Source: Loxodes magnus
Taxonomy: Eukaryota > Ciliophora > Karyorelictea > Loxodida > Loxodidae
Length of the DNA: 64,000 bases
Assembly: GCA_946699065.1 (NCBI GenBank)
Contig: CAMPDV010000103.1
Span: forward strand, 62,001-126,000
Direction of reading: 5' to 3'
Shown here: in pieces, positions 59,195-64,000 of the stretch
How the letters are laid out: every line of letters begins with the position of its first letter
Position numbering within the stretch: the stretch's first letter is position 1
Notes under the pieces: model-generated
The model's input: the letters and a program-made list of their open reading frames with translations, nothing else
Databases searched by the model: none
What the model was told of the DNA's origin: nothing
Made by a program: the position numbers and the translations under genes

Positions 59195-61990
59195 TACTAA
59201 CATGGCGTCACCTTTATTTGGTTTGCCACTAATCAAAAAGTTTTAGAATTTCACAGGAAATCTTCCAAATAAGCTAAACTGCTCAGATTGTCTTCAGTTT
59301 CTTCTAAAACATCAACTTAATCTTCTTCCATCAATTCCATTATATTAACTTGAAATGTTTGAATCTATCTCTTTAAATAAATCCTAATAAATCAAATATA
59401 TTCTGCTTTCTATTTATATCTTTATAAGCACCTATTTCCATCTTTCGTAAGCTACTAAAGCTGTTAATCTTTTTTTGCTCATCTCAAATTTTGCTCAACA
59501 TTGCTTTAGAATAGACCCAACGCTGTTTGGGCCAATTTATTTTTCTTACCTTTAGTCAACTATTTATAAATCCAGGTGTACTCATTTGATCATACTCTGT
59601 AGTCTATACCGATATATATTTAATATGGAAGAGTTTTCTGAATTTAACCTATTTTTCTGTTTAAAAGTAGATCTCTTATGAAGCTTTAATATCTTTATAA
59701 ATTTCCTCTCTTACTTTTACTTATAGTGAACGCATTTCTCAAACTTATAGCAATCTTAGATTATTTCTACCAATCCAAGATTTAAGAAGTAAATTTTATC
59801 ATCTATCTTGTTAATATTAAGGCTCTCTAAATTCTGTATTAGTGATTATCTTTTATCCTGAAAATAATTACATATATTTATGATGTATCGACATGTTCCA
59901 CCCCATATTGCAAAATCTACATTTTCAATTATCAATTAGGTATCTTTCATAAAATCTTTAAGCAGCTCCGCTGCAGCTAGCATGTGACCTAAAAAAGATA
60001 GTATATTTCCTATTTTCAATGTTCATTAAACCTTAAATAAGGAGGTTCTTATATAAAAAATTCTATTCAATAGCTTCTGTACCATGTACATGTTTGTATA
60101 TCTTACATTATTTCTATTGCTTAAACATAGTTATGGAACTTTATGGCCTCATATATTACTATTTTTACTTCTTTATTATTCCATTGTTCTTATATAATTA
60201 TCTTATCTTTTAGTTGAATTTATTCCAATACTTTTCTTGAGTAAGTTTCGAATATAAAATTATTTCTCTTCGGTAAAATACATTGTCATCGTTCTACCGT
60301 TGAGTCCTGCTTTAGTAATAGTTTCCTCCTAGACACTAACTTACATTATCATAAATAGAATTAAAATTTTACAAATTGCAGTTCACTTTCCACAATTTCA
60401 TTTTGTGAGTAAAAAGGATCATCTATAATTGCTCTCATTGATCTTCGCTGTATAATTTCTAGTTTATTTAGAATTTCTTACCCTTTTGTTTCTATAAATG
60501 GAATTCACTAACTTCCATGCCCAAATATTTAGTTTACAAATGATTTTAATATCATTGTGGCGTTGTATGGAGTGATTCCTTTTATACAGTTAGCTTGCTC
60601 AGTTTTCATTATTAACTTTTTTGACATTCTATAATTCTTGATTCAAGATGCTTCTTATACGAAACCCTTTCTTCAATTCAATGTCCTAGAAATTTAAATT
60701 CCCTCACTCTGTTTATATTCATTTTGTTTAATATTATCATCTCTTGAGTTTACATTTCATAACATTCATTTGGTCTTTTCGGCAATTTACATTTTATATC
60801 TCTTAGGTCATTCCTATAATGCCTCTACCATTTCTTATAATTGATCTGGTTAAACTAGAATTGCAATGTCATCCATGTAGGCTAAAGCTTCTACTTATCT
60901 TTCTTCTATAGCACACTCCGTTTTCTTTTAAATAGTTAAACCAATTTTTCTATTTATTATAATATTAAAAATTCTTGAAAAGCATACGTTTCCTTGTTTA
61001 ACGCCCTTTTCTGTTACAAATCCTTACGATAGTAAATAATTTATCTTTAATTTGATACCCTCTTCTCTGTAAATATCTGCCATCAATTTTATTATTTTTC
61101 TGGTATTTCTATATCATTCAAAATTTTTCAGCTCTCCGTTCTATTATTGAGTCAAAGGCTTTTTTAATATCAATGAATATCACTACAGTTTCTTAATTAT
61201 TTTGGTAAACTCATTCTTATATAATTCTCTATTTTTAAATATTTGCTATGATCAGGATTTACCTTTCTTGAATCCATATTATAGTTCATCATCACATCTG
61301 TTTAGATAAGGGCTAATTTATTCGAAAAATCATGCATCAATTGTTATTAAGATGTGATTTATAAGAGATATTGGCCTATAGTTCTTTGTTCTCTAATGTT
61401 TTCCTCTTTTTTTGTAGCATTATTATATAAGATTCTTTTACTTGGCGTGGTATCTGCCCGGATTTTAATATTTTTAATACTAATTGTGCTGTTAGACCTA
61501 TAAGTTTTTTCCCTCCAGCTTTTACAGCAACTATTTTTATTTAGTCTGATTCTGTTGCTTTTCAACCCGATATTTTTGTGATATATTTTTCGTATTGAGA
61601 GTTTGCATATTTTGGTTGGATTATTTTTGGCTAATCGTATATTTTCTTCGTATTTGCCTTACTCCTATTCTCTATTGTACATTCTCCTAAAAGTCTAAAT
61701 TAATACTAATAGGTAATCTTTATTGATAGGTCTTGCTTCCCTTAAATAATCATTTTATATCCTTTTTTGCTTAAAATGTAAAGTTATAAAGACTCTATTT
61801 TAATCCCACCAGTGCGAGAGAGAGGATTAAGTTATTACCGTAATAGTTTATCTTTTGATAAATTATTGATCCTCTAAGATATATAAATCTGACTCATACA
61901 TGCCTTTGAGTAGAGTGCTCGAAAATCACGTGTCCATATCGAAAGAATGTTTGGGTAGGAGATTCAATTTTTTAGAGTTTGAGCCATTAA
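59171..61990 (-). mobile_element. LINE (non-LTR retrotransposon) with YMDD reverse transcriptase
   Basis: The minus strand from ATG 61987 (MAQTLKNWISYPNILSIWTR) leads to a frame carrying KAGGKKLIGLTAQLVLKILK and SGQIPRQVKESYIIMLQKK, which correspond to the early RT blocks. Next is motif A, VVIFIDIKKAFDSI (61148-61171), then motif C, EALAYMDDIAILV (60868-60879), then thumb-like RSMRAIIDDPFYSQNEIVES. YMDD instead of the usual YADD is uncommon among LINEs. Motifs A and C lie in different frames, so either tiny introns or one or more frameshifts separate them. The 3' end is marked by a (TTATG)n-like tail at 59171-59194. No endonuclease domain was recognised in the 0.3 kb upstream of RT, so the copy may be 5' truncated. 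It lies opposite to its neighbours. Confidence 0.85.
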
Positions 61991-62291
61991 AAATAATATA
62001 TATAATAAGTATTTCTCATGTTATGACCATAAGCTATATGCAGTTTCTTTAAACGGATATAAGAAATGTTTGCTTATTGTGCTTATAAAAATATGAGTCT
62101 TTTGATAAGTAACTTTATACGCTTCTCAGAATACTCTCTTAGAATTCTCTTTTGAAAGTAACTATAACCCATTAATACCTTATAATCAGATTCTAAGAAG
62201 GTCTAATATTCTCTATGCATGCTCATAAGGGAAAGTTTAACTAAGTATACATATTTCTTTAGATATCATAACTCAGGTAATTAAACTAGAT

Positions 62292-63532
62292 ATGGCTGTT
62301 CTACAACTATTCTTATAAAGATTAGAAAGAGCAAGAGAGTAGTTAAGTATGTAAAGTAGGTTTACTGTAATATCACGTAAGGAAAATAATATACTAGTTA
62401 TATATCCAGATTCTCATTACTTCAGTCTAATAGGATTAGAAGCACTACCATTTAAATATTTCTAGCTTAAATATTTAAAATAAAAAAGCATTTTTATACA
62501 TAAGCAACTAGAATCATTTACTATAGGTATGAATTATAAAAGTAGGGATAAGTTAATAAGATGATATATGCTTAGTAAGCAAAGAGATTAACTCATATAG
62601 ATAACTTGCTAGTTAAACTAAGCGTATTTATTTTCGTGGTGGAGAATATTAAAAGCAGATATATCCATATGAACTACTAGAGTTAGTATTCATAAGTAGA
62701 TAAATAATGAATAAAGTACTTTTTATAGATAGTATCCAAGAATCTGTTTATTCGATGGATAGTGATATTTTAATATTTCTATTAGCTAATACTTTTAAGA
62801 GTAACTATTAGCAAATAGTAATTAAGAGAAAAGTAAGGATAGTTTGAAATTTGATAGCATTATTGAAAGTAGATGAGGTAAATAAGAGTTGATATCCAGC
62901 ATAATTGTATATAAATATCGGTGCTAATTATGCTAGTTATGCTTAAGATAAATCTATATTAGTTGTTTTAAGCTTTCTGAAGATTTCTCTTACAAAGGTT
63001 TTTCCCTTTAAAGACATTAATCCTTCTATCAATTAACTTAAAGCATTTACCTTAGCTTAGATTAAGGAAATTTTTCAGCTTTTTATTAGAAATTCCTTTC
63101 AAAAAAATTGATTTTCCTGCTTCTGCGCTGGATTTTAGCGGAACTATCATAGAATTGGCTCAAATCATTTAAACTTTATATTTAAAGTCACACCTAATTT
63201 ACTCTCCCCATTTGATGCCTTTTAATTCTTATTTATTAAGAGGTAATTAAGTAAAGTGGAGATCAGAAGAACTAAAATTAGCAAAAGAAGAAAATACCTT
63301 TGAAGTTCCTTATTGTAAACCATAAAAAAACAACAAGATATAGCAATAGCAGACAGATATTTGAAATTAATCAAACTTAGTAGACAAACTTGAGAAGCAA
63401 TTGGAATAGAACTTAAGAAAAGAGAACATAACTAATAAGAGAAGATAGCATCAAAAATTTAGTCTAATTTAGCAGGATATGTATGATAGTATCATCCTAA
63501 AAAAAATAGTAGGCTTTTCAATTAAAAAATGA
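62292..63532 (+). CDS. Unrecognised protein of about 410 residues
   Basis: ATG 62292 opens MAVLQLFLQRLERAREQLSM, FTVISRKENNILVIYPDSHY, FSLIGLEALPFKYFQLKYLK and YRQYPRICLFDGQWYFNISI. One frame reaches about 63230, and a second frame then gives SEELKLAKEENTFEVPYCKP, NQSNLVDKLEKQLEQNLRKE and DMYDSIILKKIVGFSIKK, with TGA at 63530-63532. A single small intron near 63230 would join them. A clear ATG and TGA and good composition make it one of the firmer unknown genes. No domain recognised. Confidence 0.6.
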
Positions 63533-64000
63533 GGGTTAATAATATAATTTAATAACTAAAACCAAAATACAATTGAGAGACTAACAATCATTAACTAATC
63601 AAAAAGCATTAATAAAAAATAAAAAAAACACTCAATTTTAAAGGCTTTTATAAAATTGGCTAAATCAGTAAAATGGTATATTTCATTAAAAACAAATTGC
63701 TAATATATATACATGTAAGAAAGGATTTTACACAATATGAGGTTAATTAAGAGTTAAGATAAAGGCAATAATAATCAGAAAAAATGATATTATCAAATGA
63801 GCCTGTAAATTTTAATATTAGGTAATCAACTTTTTCTATAAAAATTAAGAAAACACTAGCTGACGAGAAAAAGTGAAAATAACTTACTTTCGAACATAGA
63901 TTTTAGTGCTGCCTTTATAATTTTAAAAGTAATATAATTTTTAGTTAATTAGCTTCTATTTTGATTGTATAATAGCTTATTAAAAAGGAGAAGACTTACC
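63533..64000. other. Stretch with no clear gene
   Basis: AT-rich sequence to the end of the window; no frame, repeat or RNA could be supported. Confidence 0.35.

Noticed and set aside
1-64000. CRISPR arrays, rRNA genes, telomeric repeats, replication origin
   Set aside because: Looked for and not seen; the only tandem arrays are the short ATCAGTAT units within the SINE-like element and the LINE tail.

Overview
The window reads as ciliate nuclear DNA in which none of the three standard stop codons is reserved for stopping. It is very AT-rich, and under the standard code nothing longer than about 110 codons appears. When TAA and TAG are read as Gln and TGA as Trp, long protein-like frames appear almost everywhere. 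The support is internal. A conserved Trp of a dihydropyrimidine dehydrogenase is written TGA. WD40 blades alternate 'DNK-TGA' with 'DNR/DNK-Leu'. Two neighbouring paralogues have TGA in one and TGG in the other at the same Trp. The best-defined ends (DPD, the giant membrane protein, several smaller genes) are TGA, so UGA looks like both Trp and stop. This fits the karyorelict code (Loxodes-like, table 27); the Condylostoma code (table 28) is the alternative. Introns are GT..AG and tiny: about 16, 23, 26, 32 and 34 nt restore frame at several junctions.

Layout: 1-1370 (-) is the open end of a multi-pass membrane protein gene. 2300-7335 holds small + and - genes, a tRNA-Lys(UUU), and a SINE-like element that cuts off a gene. 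8124-14850 (-) is a run of coiled-coil genes that includes a tandem paralogue pair. 14960-22244 holds diverged copies of the 2.3-4.3 kb block (IQ-like gene, tRNA-Lys, following gene), separated by a small gene and a gag/ORF1-like retroelement fragment. 22507-30768 (+) is one giant surface-protein gene: signal peptide, Notch/LNR-like Cys repeats, beta-helix, Cys-rich stalk, membrane helices, acidic tail. 31-44.8 kb holds further unrecognised genes and a second SINE copy. 44819-47507 (-) is dihydropyrimidine dehydrogenase, 47.6-49.2 kb (+) an unrecognised gene, and 49755-52067 (-) a zinc-finger/coiled-coil/pentapeptide/WD40 protein. 52.5-58.7 kb holds small genes and the third copy of a dispersed gene family. 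59171-61990 (-) is a LINE with a YMDD reverse transcriptase, and 62292-63532 (+) is a further gene.

Because no frame is ever closed in such a code, most calls rest on amino-acid composition, on agreement between paralogues and on short-intron logic. Coordinates marked approximate should be treated that way. Only DPD, the WD40 protein, the giant membrane protein, the two tRNAs and the reverse transcriptase are recognised with real confidence. No rRNA, CRISPR array, telomere repeat or origin was seen.
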